Source: Spirulina major PCC 6313
GTDB taxonomy: Bacteria > Cyanobacteriota > Cyanobacteriia > Cyanobacteriales > Spirulinaceae
Assembly (NCBI RefSeq): GCF_001890765.1
Contig: NZ_KV878783.1
Coordinates: 2,880,771-2,944,770, forward strand
DNA: 64,000 nucleotides
Direction of reading: 5' to 3'
Within the stretch, counting starts at the first letter, position 1, and each line of letters starts with the position of its first letter. The position numbers and the translations under genes are program-made. Below are positions 55,976-64,000 of the stretch, piece by piece. Under the pieces are notes generated by a model. It did not search any database, was not told the DNA's origin, and saw nothing but the letters and a program-made list of their open reading frames with translations.

Positions 55976-56569
55976 TATGGGGCGATCGCTTGCAGCCGAC
56001 CGCCTCTTTTGCCTCCTTCAGACTGTAGCAAATGATGCGAAATTCCCACGGCAGTTTGTATCAAAGACTGCATTGTCCCCAGGAAAAACAGTTCCACAAG
56101 TGATGATTCAGGAACATAAATACAACCGTTTAAATTTAAATATCCTGAAATTTTCTGGCAGCCGGAAAATCAGATGTTAAGCTAGAACCCAACTTCTCCC
56201 ACCTCGTTCTTCTCTGGGGTTCGTCCTCTGTAACCCACTCATCATAGGATTAACACCGTTGAAATCAGGACAGGATGACTTAATGTTAAGCGAAAATCTT
56301 TGTCTGTGTTTTGTAATTAAGAAAACAAATTGAACAATAAATTCTGGTAGCCTAATGAGCAGCTTCTCTGGCAATCTCAACTGATTTATGGGCAGGCTAG
56401 GGGCTGTGGCCCCTTGTTAATAGAAGTCCAAGACTTACCATTGATTGAGAATCCTATAGCTCCTGAAATTCGTGGGATAGAGTCATGACCAGCCTTCCGT
56501 TTTAACCCAAATTTTCCCCTTAATAACCCCCTTTTAAGAAATCTTTCTCTGTCACTTGAAATAACACCT
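55976..56569. other. long leader/intergenic region between priA and the sigma factor gene
   Basis: 594 bp with no gene. It holds a hairpin at 56150-56170 (ATTTTCTGG/CCGGAAAAT around CAG, one G-T pair) and a GGGGC/GCCCC stem near 56402-56415. The sequence is AT-rich towards the sigma gene. A leader this long suggests transcriptional or RNA-level control of the sigma factor, but no specific motif could be named. Confidence 0.5.
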
Positions 56570-57694
56570 ATGAATGTTGCTGAACTGAACACCCCCGACA
56601 CCGAAATGCTCCTCGCCGCCCCTGAGTCGGCCCCAGCCGACCCGTTGGAGACTGAGCCCCAAGGATTAGAGCCGGCTTTGGTGGATATTACCTTTTCTGA
56701 CCAAGCTGATGATTCAGTGCGATCGCAACGCAACTACCGTAAAAGTGATTTAGACGACACGGTTGGAGCATTTTTCAAAGAAATGGCCCGCTATCCTCTG
56801 CTCAAGCCCAATGAAGAAATCGAACTGGCGCAGCGGGTCAAGTTTTTAATTCAAGTGGAAGAAATGCGGGACAGTTTGCGCCAGGAGCAGCAAACACCAA
56901 CCAAGGCGGCGGTAGCGATCGCCCTCGGCCTCAGCGAACGCCAACTCGACCAGCAACTCTACCAAGGGCGGGTCGCCAAGCGCAAAATGATCCGCTCCAA
57001 TCTTCGGCTTGTGGTATCCATCGCCAAACGCTACCTGAATCGGGGCGTGCCTTTCCTCGACCTGATCCAAGAAGGTGCGATCGGGCTGAACCGGGCCACG
57101 GAGAAATTTGACCCCAACAAAGGCTACAAGTTCTCCACCTACGCCTATTGGTGGATTCGCCAAGCGATCACCCGCACGATCGCCAACGATGCCCGCACGA
57201 TCCGCCTCCCGATCCATATCGTTGAAAAACTCAACAAACTCAAAAAAGCCCAGCGCGTCCTCAAACAAACCCTGAAGCGCAACCCCACCGAACTCGAACT
57301 CGCCGCCGAACTCGATGTTACCCCCGAACAACTGCGCCAACTGTTTCAACTGCGGCGGCAGTCCCTCTCGTTAAACCACCGCGTCGGCAAGGGCGAAGAC
57401 ACCGAACTGATGGATCTCCTTGAAGACAACGACCTCAAGCTCCCCGAAGACCAAATGGGCGAAATCATGATGCGCCAAGAAATTTGGGAGGTGTTGAGTG
57501 ATGTCCTCACCGAGCGCGAGAAAGACGTGATCACCCTCCGCTACGGCCTCAACAGCACCCAACCCCACACCCTCGAAGAAGTGGGCGGCCTGTTTAACCT
57601 GTCCCGTGAGCGAGTGCGCCAAATCCAAAGCAAGGCCATGCGCAAACTCCGCCGTCCCCAGGTGGCGCGTCGTCTCAAAGGCTGGTTGTATTAG
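56570..57694 (+). CDS. sigC: group 2 RNA polymerase sigma factor, SigC-like
   Basis: 374-residue sigma-70 family factor. Region 1.2 reads DDTVGAFFKEMARYPLLKPN; region 2 has KRKMIRSNLRLVVSIAKRYL, FLDLIQEGAIGLNRATEKFD and the -10 recognition helix FSTYAYWWIRQAITR; region 3 follows with RTIRLPIHIVEKLNKLKKA; region 4.2 ends LEEVGGLFNLSRERVRQIQS. There is no long acidic region 1.1, so it is not the principal SigA. The DDTVGAFFKEMARYPLL start and KGWLY end resemble SigC among group 2 factors; SigB or SigE are alternatives. Group 2 factors serve stress and carbon/nitrogen changes. A two-hairpin terminator-like region follows at 57735-57802. Confidence 0.88.
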   Translation: MNVAELNTPDTEMLLAAPESAPADPLETEPQGLEPALVDITFSDQADDSVRSQRNYRKSDLDDTVGAFFKEMARYPLLKPNEEIELAQRVKFLIQVEEMRDSLRQEQQTPTKAAVAIALGLSERQLDQQLYQGRVAKRKMIRSNLRLVVSIAKRYLNRGVPFLDLIQEGAIGLNRATEKFDPNKGYKFSTYAYWWIRQAITRTIANDARTIRLPIHIVEKLNKLKKAQRVLKQTLKRNPTELELAAELDVTPEQLRQLFQLRRQSLSLNHRVGKGEDTELMDLLEDNDLKLPEDQMGEIMMRQEIWEVLSDVLTEREKDVITLRYGLNSTQPHTLEEVGGLFNLSRERVRQIQSKAMRKLRRPQVARRLKGWLY

Positions 57695-57734
57695 CACGCG
57701 CTCCGATTAGACACGGTTTAGACATGGATCAAAA

Positions 57735-57802
57735 CAAGGGGCTTCAGCCCCTTGCCTCTCTAGCCGCACAAACAAACGAGGGACAGCCGCGAGGGCTATC
57801 CC
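57735..57802. terminator. two stem-loops after the sigma factor gene
   Basis: CAAGGGGCT/AGCCCCTTG around TC (57735-57754) and GGGACAGCC/GGCTATCCC around GCGAG with one mismatch (57780-57802), the latter followed by ATAAAAAT. They lie between convergent sigC and sufR and may end both transcripts. The first stem resembles a common interspersed repeat. Confidence 0.5.
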
Positions 57803-57836
57803 ATAAAAATGGCTCAGGCTGTCAGGAATCAGGCTA

Positions 57837-58496
57837 TTAAAGGGAGGCCTTGGCACGAATCAGATAGCCGCAACGGTGTTCACCGTCGTTGAGCCATTGG
57901 GTGCGCTCCACGGTGCAATCGGGGAGAATTGCCTCGAACATTTCCAACTCGTGGCCGCAGACAGAGGGAAACGATTCTGCAACTTCGGAGATGGCGCAAT
58001 TGTGTTCGGCGAAAATGTACTGTTGGGGGGTGTCGCTGTCGGGGTGTTCTACGGGGTGAATTTCGGCCATGTAGCCTTCGGCTTGGCGAATTTGCACCAG
58101 GGCTTCAACACGATCGCGCAGTGACCCAGGGCCAATGCGATCGCGATACGCCAACGCTTTGCGCTCCCATTGTTTCCGAAGCACGACCCCCACCTGTTCT
58201 CGGCCCACGGTTTCCATCAGCGTATCGATCAGGGCAACCGTAAATTCTCCATAGCGATGGGGGAACTGTTCGCGCCCTTCACGACTGAGGGAATATTGAT
58301 GTTGGGGCCGCCCCATGCCATTTTGGATCGCCTCATAGGCCAAGAGGCCATCGTCTTCGAGATCCTTTAAATGTCGCCGAATTGCTTGGGGACTAATCGC
58401 CAGGGAGTCTGCGAGGTTCTGGGCAGTGGCTTGCCCGTGTTTGAGTAAATGATGCAGAATGTCTTGCTTGGTCGAAGCGTGCTGCGTCGTCACCAT
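57837..58496 (-). CDS. sufR: iron-sulfur-sensing transcriptional repressor SufR
   Basis: 219-residue repressor of the suf operon. The N-terminal winged HTH reads KQDILHHLLKHGQATAQNLA and ISPQAIRRHLKDLEDDGLL. The C-terminal part carries four Cys with exact CX12CX13CX14C spacing (HNCAIS, SVCGHE, PDCTVE, HRCGYL), the 4Fe-4S ligand set known for SufR. Holo-SufR represses; loss of the cluster under iron or oxidative stress releases sufBCDS. It is divergent from sufB with two CAAC-N6-GTTG operators between. The ATG at 58496 is clear. Confidence 0.97.
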   Translation of the reverse strand: MVTTQHASTKQDILHHLLKHGQATAQNLADSLAISPQAIRRHLKDLEDDGLLAYEAIQNGMGRPQHQYSLSREGREQFPHRYGEFTVALIDTLMETVGREQVGVVLRKQWERKALAYRDRIGPGSLRDRVEALVQIRQAEGYMAEIHPVEHPDSDTPQQYIFAEHNCAISEVAESFPSVCGHELEMFEAILPDCTVERTQWLNDGEHRCGYLIRAKASL

Positions 58497-58521
58497 TGTG
58501 TAAAATGTTCCTTGGACTTTG

Positions 58522-58537
58522 ACAACGTCTCTGTTGT
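58522..58537. promoter_or_regulatory. SufR operator 1
   Basis: ACAAC-GTCTCT-GTTGT, an exact CAAC-N6-GTTG dyad, the SufR site known from Synechocystis. It begins within a TTGACA (58519-58524) that may be the -35 box of the sufBCDS promoter, and lies 25 bp ahead of the sufR start codon, so it can repress both directions. Confidence 0.85.
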
Positions 58538-58556
58538 TAATGTAGCCTAAGATCAG

Positions 58557-58580
58557 TTAAACAACCAAATTGTTGTTTAA
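58557..58580. promoter_or_regulatory. SufR operator 2
   Basis: A perfect 24-bp palindrome with 9-bp arms TTAAACAAC and GTTGTTTAA around a 6-bp centre, again containing CAAC-N6-GTTG. The dyad centres of the two sites are about 39 bp apart, near four helical turns. It is the stronger-looking site. Confidence 0.85.
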
Positions 58581-58844
58581 CATGCAGCGGTGACGATCAG
58601 CAGCGCCCATTCTCAAGCAGCACCACGGAAGATTTGTGACTTCAAACAAATCCCCTTGCTGTAGGAGGGTGCGATCGCTGACGATCATACCACCCCCGCC
58701 CAGAACACCACTGTGGGACTCTCCACATCCCGTCGAATATCCGTGAGTCAACGACTTCACCCAGTCTCGACGATAATTGAGTATCCCCAATCCAGACCAG
58801 AGCACAATCCACCCCGACTTTAGCTGCGGAGAACACTGAGTTTC
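58581..58844 (+). other. long sufB leader
   Basis: 264 bp between operator 2 and the sufB start codon with no gene. A GGAG lies about 12 bases before the ATG. With the operators, the whole sufR-sufB gap is 348 bp. I see no clear riboswitch; one stretch (58640-58670) includes TTTGTGACTTCAAACAAA, a weak hairpin. Confidence 0.5.
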
Positions 58845-60290
58845 ATGAGTGCAACCTCTGTCAAAACCCTCGTCAATCAACCCTACAAGTATGGGTTTAT
58901 CACCGACATCGAAGCTGACAGCCTTCCCCCAGGCCTCAGTGAAGACGTGATCCGGCTCATTTCTGCCAAGAAAAATGAGCCAGAATTCATGCTCGAATTT
59001 CGCCTTAAAGCCTATCGGCATTGGCTAACAATGGCCGAACCCGACTGGGCCCACGTCGGCTATCCCCCGATTAATTATCAAGACATCATTTACTACTCAG
59101 CGCCGAAAACCAAAGACGGTGAAAAGCTCAAGAGCCTAGATGATGTTGATCCCGCCCTCTTAGAAACCTTTGAGAAACTGGGGATTCCCCTTTCCGAGCA
59201 AAAGCGCCTGGGTAATGTGGCCGTCGATGCCATTTTTGACAGCGTTTCGATTGCCACCACATTTAAAGAAAAACTCGGCGAAGCAGGGGTAATTTTCTGC
59301 TCCATTTCCGAAGCCCTCCAAGAACACCCGGAACTGATTAAAAAATATCTCGGCACGGTGGTTCCCACGGCTGATAACTATTTTGCGGCGCTGAATTCGG
59401 CGGTGTTTAGTGATGGTTCCTTTGTGTTTGTGCCCAAAGGGGTCACCTGCCCGATGGAATTGTCCACCTATTTCCGGATGAATAGCGGCGATACGGGACA
59501 GTTCGAGCGCACCTTGATTGTGGCTGAAGAAGGGGCCTCGGTGAGCTATCTCGAAGGCTGCACCGCGCCCATGTACGACAGCAATCAACTACACGCTGCG
59601 ATCGTGGAACTGGTGGCCCTCGATGATGCGGACATTAAATATTCCACCGTGCAAAACTGGTTTGCTGGCGATGAAAGCGGCAAAGGCGGAATCTATAATT
59701 TCGTCACCAAACGGGGACTGTGCAAAGGGAAAAACTCAAAAATTTCCTGGACTCAGGTGGAAACCGGATCGGCGATCACCTGGAAATATCCCAGTTGTGT
59801 CCTCGTGGGTGATAACTCCGTCGGCGAATTCTACTCCATCGCCCTGACGAACAATCACCAACAGGCGGACACCGGCACGAAGATGGTGCATATCGGCCGC
59901 AACACCCGCAGCCGGATCATCTCGAAAGGAATTTCGGCGGGGCAATCGAAGAACAGCTATCGCGGTCTAGTCAAGATGGGGCCCAACGCGAAAGGGGCGC
60001 GGAACTATTCCCAATGTGATTCGATGTTGATTGGCGATCGCGCCGAAGCCAACACCTTCCCCTACATCCAGGTAGACAACAACACCGCCAAAGTTGAACA
60101 CGAAGCCTCCACCTCCAAAATTGGTGAAGACCAACTCTTTTACTTTGCCCAACGCGGGATCAGCTCCGAAGACGCGATTTCGATGTTGATCAGCGGCTTC
60201 TGCAAAGACGTGTTCAATCAACTGCCGATGGAATTTGCTGCCGAAGCGGATAAACTCCTCAGCCTCAAACTTGAAGGAACCGTGGGGTAA
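58845..60290 (+). CDS. sufB: Fe-S cluster assembly scaffold SufB
   Basis: 481-residue scaffold of the SufBCD complex, where iron-sulfur clusters are built. Landmarks: [29 protein letters not shown]-like, [59 protein letters not shown] and [20 protein letters not shown], the last holding the conserved Glu-His-x-Ala-ST-Lys region. The Cys in [14 protein letters not shown] is likely the sulfur acceptor. Length is normal. First gene of sufBCDS. A terminator-like hairpin separates it from sufC. Confidence 0.98.
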   Translation: MSATSVKTLVNQPYKYGFITDIEADSLPPGLSEDVIRLISAKKNEPEFMLEFRLKAYRHWLTMAEPDWAHVGYPPINYQDIIYYSAPKTKDGEKLKSLDDVDPALLETFEKLGIPLSEQKRLGNVAVDAIFDSVSIATTFKEKLGEAGVIFCSISEALQEHPELIKKYLGTVVPTADNYFAALNSAVFSDGSFVFVPKGVTCPMELSTYFRMNSGDTGQFERTLIVAEEGASVSYLEGCTAPMYDSNQLHAAIVELVALDDADIKYSTVQNWFAGDESGKGGIYNFVTKRGLCKGKNSKISWTQVETGSAITWKYPSCVLVGDNSVGEFYSIALTNNHQQADTGTKMVHIGRNTRSRIISKGISAGQSKNSYRGLVKMGPNAKGARNYSQCDSMLIGDRAEANTFPYIQVDNNTAKVEHEASTSKIGEDQLFYFAQRGISSEDAISMLISGFCKDVFNQLPMEFAAEADKLLSLKLEGTVG

Positions 60291-60307
60291 CGCGAAATCT
60301 CATACCA

Positions 60308-60382
60308 GGGATGTCAGCATGGCATCCCCTGAGCCTTCTAGACGGCAGGTCTTCAGCATCACCTGTGAAGACCCCTTTTTTT
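60308..60382 (+). terminator. tandem hairpins with T-run between sufB and sufC
   Basis: First stem GGGATG/CATCCC (60308-60328), then GGTCTTCA/TGAAGACC (60348-60373, 10-nt loop) followed by CC and seven T. The second has the form of a rho-independent terminator, inside the operon, 36 bp before the sufC start. It may lower sufCDS expression relative to sufB or be an attenuator. Confidence 0.65.
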
Positions 60383-60417
60383 GACGAAATCTTATACATC
60401 CGGATAGCGAGACCATT

Positions 60418-61209
60418 ATGATTCGAGACAATAGCCCGGTGATCTTATCGGTTAAAAACCTGACCGCCACCGTTGACGGTACACCCATCCTGAAGGGGGT
60501 CAACTTCGAGGTTAAAGCGGGCGAAGTTCACGCCATCATGGGGCGGAATGGTTCCGGAAAAAGCACCTTCTCCAAAGTGCTCGCGGGTCATCCCGACTAC
60601 GAAGTGACCGGCGGCGAGGTGATCTACCACGGCGAAAATATCCTCGACCTCGAACCCGATGAGCGGGCGTTAAAAGGAATCTTCCTCGCCTTTCAATATC
60701 CCCTCGAAATTCCAGGGGTGAGTAATTTAGATTTTCTCCGGGTTGCCTATAATTCTCGCCAAAAGGCCCTGGGCCGCGAGGAAGTCGATACCTTTGATTT
60801 TGAAGATCTGATCGAGGAAAAACTCGGCATTGTCCAGATGGAGGCGAAGTTCCTCGATCGCAGCGTCAATGAAGGGTTTTCCGGCGGGGAGAAAAAGCGC
60901 AACGAGATTTTGCAAATGGCGCTCCTCGAACCGAGTTTGGCGATTCTGGATGAAACGGATTCCGGGCTGGATATTGATGCGCTGCGGATTGTGGCCCATG
61001 GTGTCAATCAACTGGCAACGGCGGACAATGCCACGGTGATGATTACCCACTACCAACGCTTGCTTGACTATATCGAGCCGGATTTTGTCCATGTGATGCA
61101 GGCGGGGCAGATCGTGAAAAGTGGTGGGAAAGAGTTGGCCCTGGAACTGGAAGAGCGGGGCTATGATTTCTTGGATAACCACGAGGCTGAGGCGGGAGTG
61201 ACGGCATAA
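60418..61209 (+). CDS. sufC: Fe-S assembly ATPase SufC
   Basis: 263-residue ABC-type ATPase that drives SufBCD. Walker [11 protein letters not shown], signature [13 protein letters not shown], Walker [17 protein letters not shown] and the switch His in [13 protein letters not shown] are all present. SufC proteins are recognised by this [12 protein letters not shown] sequence. The ATG at 60418 starts [15 protein letters not shown]. Its stop overlaps the sufD start (TAATG), showing translational coupling. Confidence 0.98.
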   Translation: MIRDNSPVILSVKNLTATVDGTPILKGVNFEVKAGEVHAIMGRNGSGKSTFSKVLAGHPDYEVTGGEVIYHGENILDLEPDERALKGIFLAFQYPLEIPGVSNLDFLRVAYNSRQKALGREEVDTFDFEDLIEEKLGIVQMEAKFLDRSVNEGFSGGEKKRNEILQMALLEPSLAILDETDSGLDIDALRIVAHGVNQLATADNATVMITHYQRLLDYIEPDFVHVMQAGQIVKSGGKELALELEERGYDFLDNHEAEAGVTA

Positions 61210-62567
61210 TGGTAGTATCTGATTCCCCTTCCACCATGCGACAGACTGACGATTATCTCAGTGCCCTTTTGCAGCAAAGTCAAGCGCAAACCGTGCGGGT
61301 GCGTTCCGAGATTTCGGGATGGTTGCAGGAACTGCGCCAAAAGGCGGCCTATGAGGTGGCCCATCAAACCATGCCGACGCGCCGGGATGAGGAGTGGCGG
61401 TTTACGGATTTGACGGCGTTGAAGGCGATCGCCTTTTCCCCTTCGGCTCCGGCGGCACTCGAACCGGATGCGATCGCGCCCTTCACCCTCCCCGAAGCCA
61501 CCCACAGCCAAATCGTCTTTGTGAATGGGGTCTACGTCCCGGAACTGTCCGACACCACCGCCCTCCCCGATGGCGTGTTTGTCGGCAACCTGATGACCCT
61601 CCCCCTCGATCGCTGTTACGACGCGATCAAATACATCGCCTATCAAAATGACGAGTCCGAAGTGTTCACCGCCCTCAACAGCACCGGTTTTCCGGATGTG
61701 GCCGTGATTTGGGCCCAAGCTGATGTGGTGGTGGAGCAGCCCATTCATCTGCTCTGGGTGACTCTGCCCAGTGATGATCCGGCCTTTATTCAACCGAGGG
61801 GCTTGATTGTGGCTGATCCCGGCGCTAGTCTCCAGATCGTAGAACAGTACGCCGTTGCGACCCCGCTCTGCTCCGACATGACTCCCCTGCCACCCTACCT
61901 CAACAATTCCGTGGTGGAAGTGTTTGTCCAAGAGAATGCACGGGTGAACCATACTCGGTATCAGCGCGAAGCGGGCAGTGCTTTCCATATCGGCAAAACG
62001 GCAGTCTCCCAAAAACAGGACAGCCACTATACGATCAATACGGTCAGTTTAGGGGCGCAACTCTCCCGCCATAATCTCGGCATTTGGCAACAGGGGCCCA
62101 ACACGGAAACAATGCTCAATGGTCTCGCCTTGGTGGATCATACCCAGGTTGCCGATACCCACAGCTTGATTGCCCTCAACCATCCCCATGGCGTGACGGA
62201 TCAACTCCATAAATGTATTGTGGATGCGAAGGGCCAAGGGGTGTTTAGCGGTAAGGTATTAGTCCCCCAAAATGCGCAGCAAACCCAAGCCGCTCAGTTA
62301 AACCGTAACTTGCTACTGTCGCCCCAAGCGCGGGTGAATACGCAGCCGCAATTACAGATCACGGCGGATAATGTCAAATGCACCCACGGGGCGACGGTGA
62401 GCCAAATCGATGCGGATGAATTGTTTTATCTGCAAAGTCGAGGGATTAGCCAAGATCAGTCGCGGTATTTGCTCCTTGATGCCTTTGCGGCGGAAGTGTT
62501 GGAGCGAATTCCGGTGCCGTCGTTGCGCCATCGCCTTAGTCAATGTGTGGCTTGCCGCACGGAATGA
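61209..62567 (+). CDS. sufD: Fe-S cluster assembly protein SufD
   Basis: 452-residue partner of SufB in the SufBC2D complex. It shares the right-handed beta-helix core: HYTINTVSLGAQLSRHNLG, LNGLALVDHTQVADTHSLI, HPHGVTDQLHKCIVDAKGQG, VFSGKVLVPQNAQQTQAAQL and QITADNVKCTHGATVSQIDA, where CTHGATV holds the conserved His at the SufB interface. The start ATG overlaps the sufC stop; a second ATG nine codons in is possible. sufS follows 41 bp downstream. Confidence 0.97.
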   Translation: MVVSDSPSTMRQTDDYLSALLQQSQAQTVRVRSEISGWLQELRQKAAYEVAHQTMPTRRDEEWRFTDLTALKAIAFSPSAPAALEPDAIAPFTLPEATHSQIVFVNGVYVPELSDTTALPDGVFVGNLMTLPLDRCYDAIKYIAYQNDESEVFTALNSTGFPDVAVIWAQADVVVEQPIHLLWVTLPSDDPAFIQPRGLIVADPGASLQIVEQYAVATPLCSDMTPLPPYLNNSVVEVFVQENARVNHTRYQREAGSAFHIGKTAVSQKQDSHYTINTVSLGAQLSRHNLGIWQQGPNTETMLNGLALVDHTQVADTHSLIALNHPHGVTDQLHKCIVDAKGQGVFSGKVLVPQNAQQTQAAQLNRNLLLSPQARVNTQPQLQITADNVKCTHGATVSQIDADELFYLQSRGISQDQSRYLLLDAFAAEVLERIPVPSLRHRLSQCVACRTE

Positions 62568-62608
62568 AGGTGTCTCGTTAATTAATCTTTTGAAATTCTG
62601 CGATCGCT

Positions 62609-63871
62609 ATGGTGTTCCTCGATAATTCGACCCTTGCCCGTGAAGTCCGTGGGGATTTTCCCATTTTGGATCAACAGGTGCATGATAAGCCGCTGATCTA
62701 TTTTGACAGCGCGGCCACGTCCCAAAAACCGCAGGCGGTGATTGATGCCCTCGATCATTACTACGCCTTGGATAATTCCAATGTCCATCGTGGGGCCCAT
62801 AGCCTCAGTGCGCGGGCGACGACGGCCTACGAGGCGGCACGGGATAAGGTGGCGGCGTTTATCAAGGCGCGATCGCGTAATGAGATTGTCTTCACCCGCA
62901 ACGCCAGCGAAGCGATTAACCTCGTGGCCTACAGTTGGGGAGCGCAGACGCTCCAAGCCGGAGATGAGATCATTCTCTCGGTGATGGAACACCACAGCAA
63001 TCTTGTGCCCTGGCAGATGTTGGCCCAACGGACGGGGGCAGTGCTGAAACATGTGCCCCTGACGGCCACAGAAGAATTTGATCTTGAGGCGTTTGATGCC
63101 CTCTTGAGCGATCGCACCAAACTCGTTGCCGTCGTCCATGTATCCAATACCCTCGGCTGCGTCAATCCCGTCGCGGAAATCATCGCCCGTAGCCATCGCG
63201 TTGGGGCGCGAGTCTTACTTGACACCTGCCAAAGTGTGCCCCACATGCCCATGGATGTGCAGGCCCTCGATTGTGATTGGCTCGTGGCATCGGGTCATAA
63301 AATGTGCGGCCCCACGGGGATCGGCTTCCTCTACGGTAAATTAGACCTCCTCGAAGCAATGCCGCCCTTTTTGGGCGGGGGCGAAATGATTGAAACGGTG
63401 TTTTTGGATCATTCCACCTATGCGGGGTTGCCCCATAAGTTTGAAGCGGGAACGCCTGCGATTGGAGAAGCGATCGCCCTCGGAGCCGCCGTCGATTATC
63501 TCAGCGGGATCGGCATGGAGCGCATTCACGCCTACGAGCAAGACTTGTCCAATTATCTCTACAGCCAATTGAGCGCGATCGAGGGTTTGCGCATCTACGG
63601 GCCGAACCCGAATCGCAGCGATCGCGCCGCCCTCGCGGCCTTTAACGTCAAAGGATTCAACGCCAGCGACCTCGCCACCTTACTCGATCACGAAGGGGTT
63701 GCAATTCGTGTCGGTCACCACTGCACCCAACCCCTCCACCGCCTCCTCGGCATCACGGGCAGTGCCCGCGCCAGTCTCTACTTCTACAACACCCACGCCG
63801 AAGTTGATCAGTTCATCGCTGCCCTGCAAGAAACCCTGGTCTTCTTTCGCAGCATGAACGCGATGGATTGA
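62609..63871 (+). CDS. sufS: SufS-type cysteine desulfurase
   Basis: 420-residue PLP enzyme, group II desulfurase, which takes sulfur from L-cysteine for cluster assembly. The PLP Lys is near residue 231 in [18 protein letters not shown]; the catalytic Cys is near 372 in [46 protein letters not shown] and [13 protein letters not shown] are family blocks. The ATG at 62609 gives [20 protein letters not shown]. Last gene of the operon. No sufE is adjacent. The remaining 129 bp to the window edge show no gene and no clear terminator. Confidence 0.98.
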   Translation: MVFLDNSTLAREVRGDFPILDQQVHDKPLIYFDSAATSQKPQAVIDALDHYYALDNSNVHRGAHSLSARATTAYEAARDKVAAFIKARSRNEIVFTRNASEAINLVAYSWGAQTLQAGDEIILSVMEHHSNLVPWQMLAQRTGAVLKHVPLTATEEFDLEAFDALLSDRTKLVAVVHVSNTLGCVNPVAEIIARSHRVGARVLLDTCQSVPHMPMDVQALDCDWLVASGHKMCGPTGIGFLYGKLDLLEAMPPFLGGGEMIETVFLDHSTYAGLPHKFEAGTPAIGEAIALGAAVDYLSGIGMERIHAYEQDLSNYLYSQLSAIEGLRIYGPNPNRSDRAALAAFNVKGFNASDLATLLDHEGVAIRVGHHCTQPLHRLLGITGSARASLYFYNTHAEVDQFIAALQETLVFFRSMNAMD

Positions 63872-64000
63872 TGCCAGCGTTTCCCTTGTTGTCCTGAACC
63901 CATTCCCCAAGCTGATGCAGCGAGGGGAATTGTTTTCTACGGTTGACGATTTGACTAACATAGTGCTGCAATAAATGGGGCATTTTGTTAACCTTTTTCA

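Noticed and set aside
58557-59021. 154-codon minus-strand ORF over the sufB leader and start
   Set aside because: It begins inside sufB antisense and ends in SufR operator 2; it has no protein-like features.
1-64000. GCGATCGC (HIP1) copies as regulatory sites
   Set aside because: They are spread through coding and non-coding DNA alike as in many cyanobacterial genomes, so single copies carry no specific regulatory meaning.

Overview
This window is a stretch of cyanobacterial chromosome. The evidence is an RNA polymerase beta-prime subunit split into rpoC1 and rpoC2, an NblS (Hik33) kinase downstream of purD, a CrtO-type carotenoid ketolase, a SufR-regulated sufBCDS operon, a group 2 sigma factor, LabA-like NYN proteins, and very frequent copies of the octamer GCGATCGC (HIP1). 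Base composition is moderate to GC-rich. The species cannot be told from the sequence; the gene set and repeat families argue against a marine picocyanobacterium.

Layout. 1-11,810 (minus strand): the rpsT, tatD, rpoB, rpoC1, rpoC2 cluster, followed by a CsoR/InrS-type metal sensor and the start of uppP, which leaves the window. 12,078-16,622: hisD, a Cache-HAMP adenylate cyclase and rnc. 16,732-18,718: a two-gene unit of a nicotinamidase-like hydrolase and a vWA protein behind a strong-looking promoter with a 19-bp inverted repeat. 18,995-22,629: lptC, a LabA-like NYN gene and metG. 22,994-31,680: purD, nblS, adhE, a tiny ORF and a PAS-GGDEF-EAL protein. 31,664-37,467: an NrtR-like Nudix regulator, a Tat-lipoprotein solute-binding protein next to a Cache histidine kinase, a methyltransferase and a PEP-CTERM protein. 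37,784-39,042: an IS200/IS605-type element that carries only tnpB. 39,236-43,765: gatB, two poorly known proteins and crtO.

44,072-46,679 holds a partner-switching set (STAS protein, receiver-PP2C phosphatase, anti-sigma kinase), with a decayed IS right end inside it. 46,738-55,975 holds a sulfurtransferase, a second NYN protein, a membrane-anchored WD40 protein, a second adenylate cyclase, an aldo/keto reductase and priA, which contains an in-frame 6 x 24-bp repeat. 56,570-63,871 holds a sigC-like sigma factor, then sufR divergent from sufBCDS with two textbook SufR operators and a terminator-like hairpin between sufB and sufC.

The housekeeping genes are ordinary. Signalling is dense: two class III cyclases, a c-di-GMP protein, two histidine kinases and a partner switch within 40 kb. 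The items most worth a second look are the priA minisatellite, the solo tnpB with its predicted guide, the orphan IS right end, the solute-binding protein/kinase pair, the operator of the hydrolase-vWA unit, and the sufB-sufC attenuator. I did not find a CRISPR array, a tRNA, an rRNA, a prophage or a recognisable defence island.
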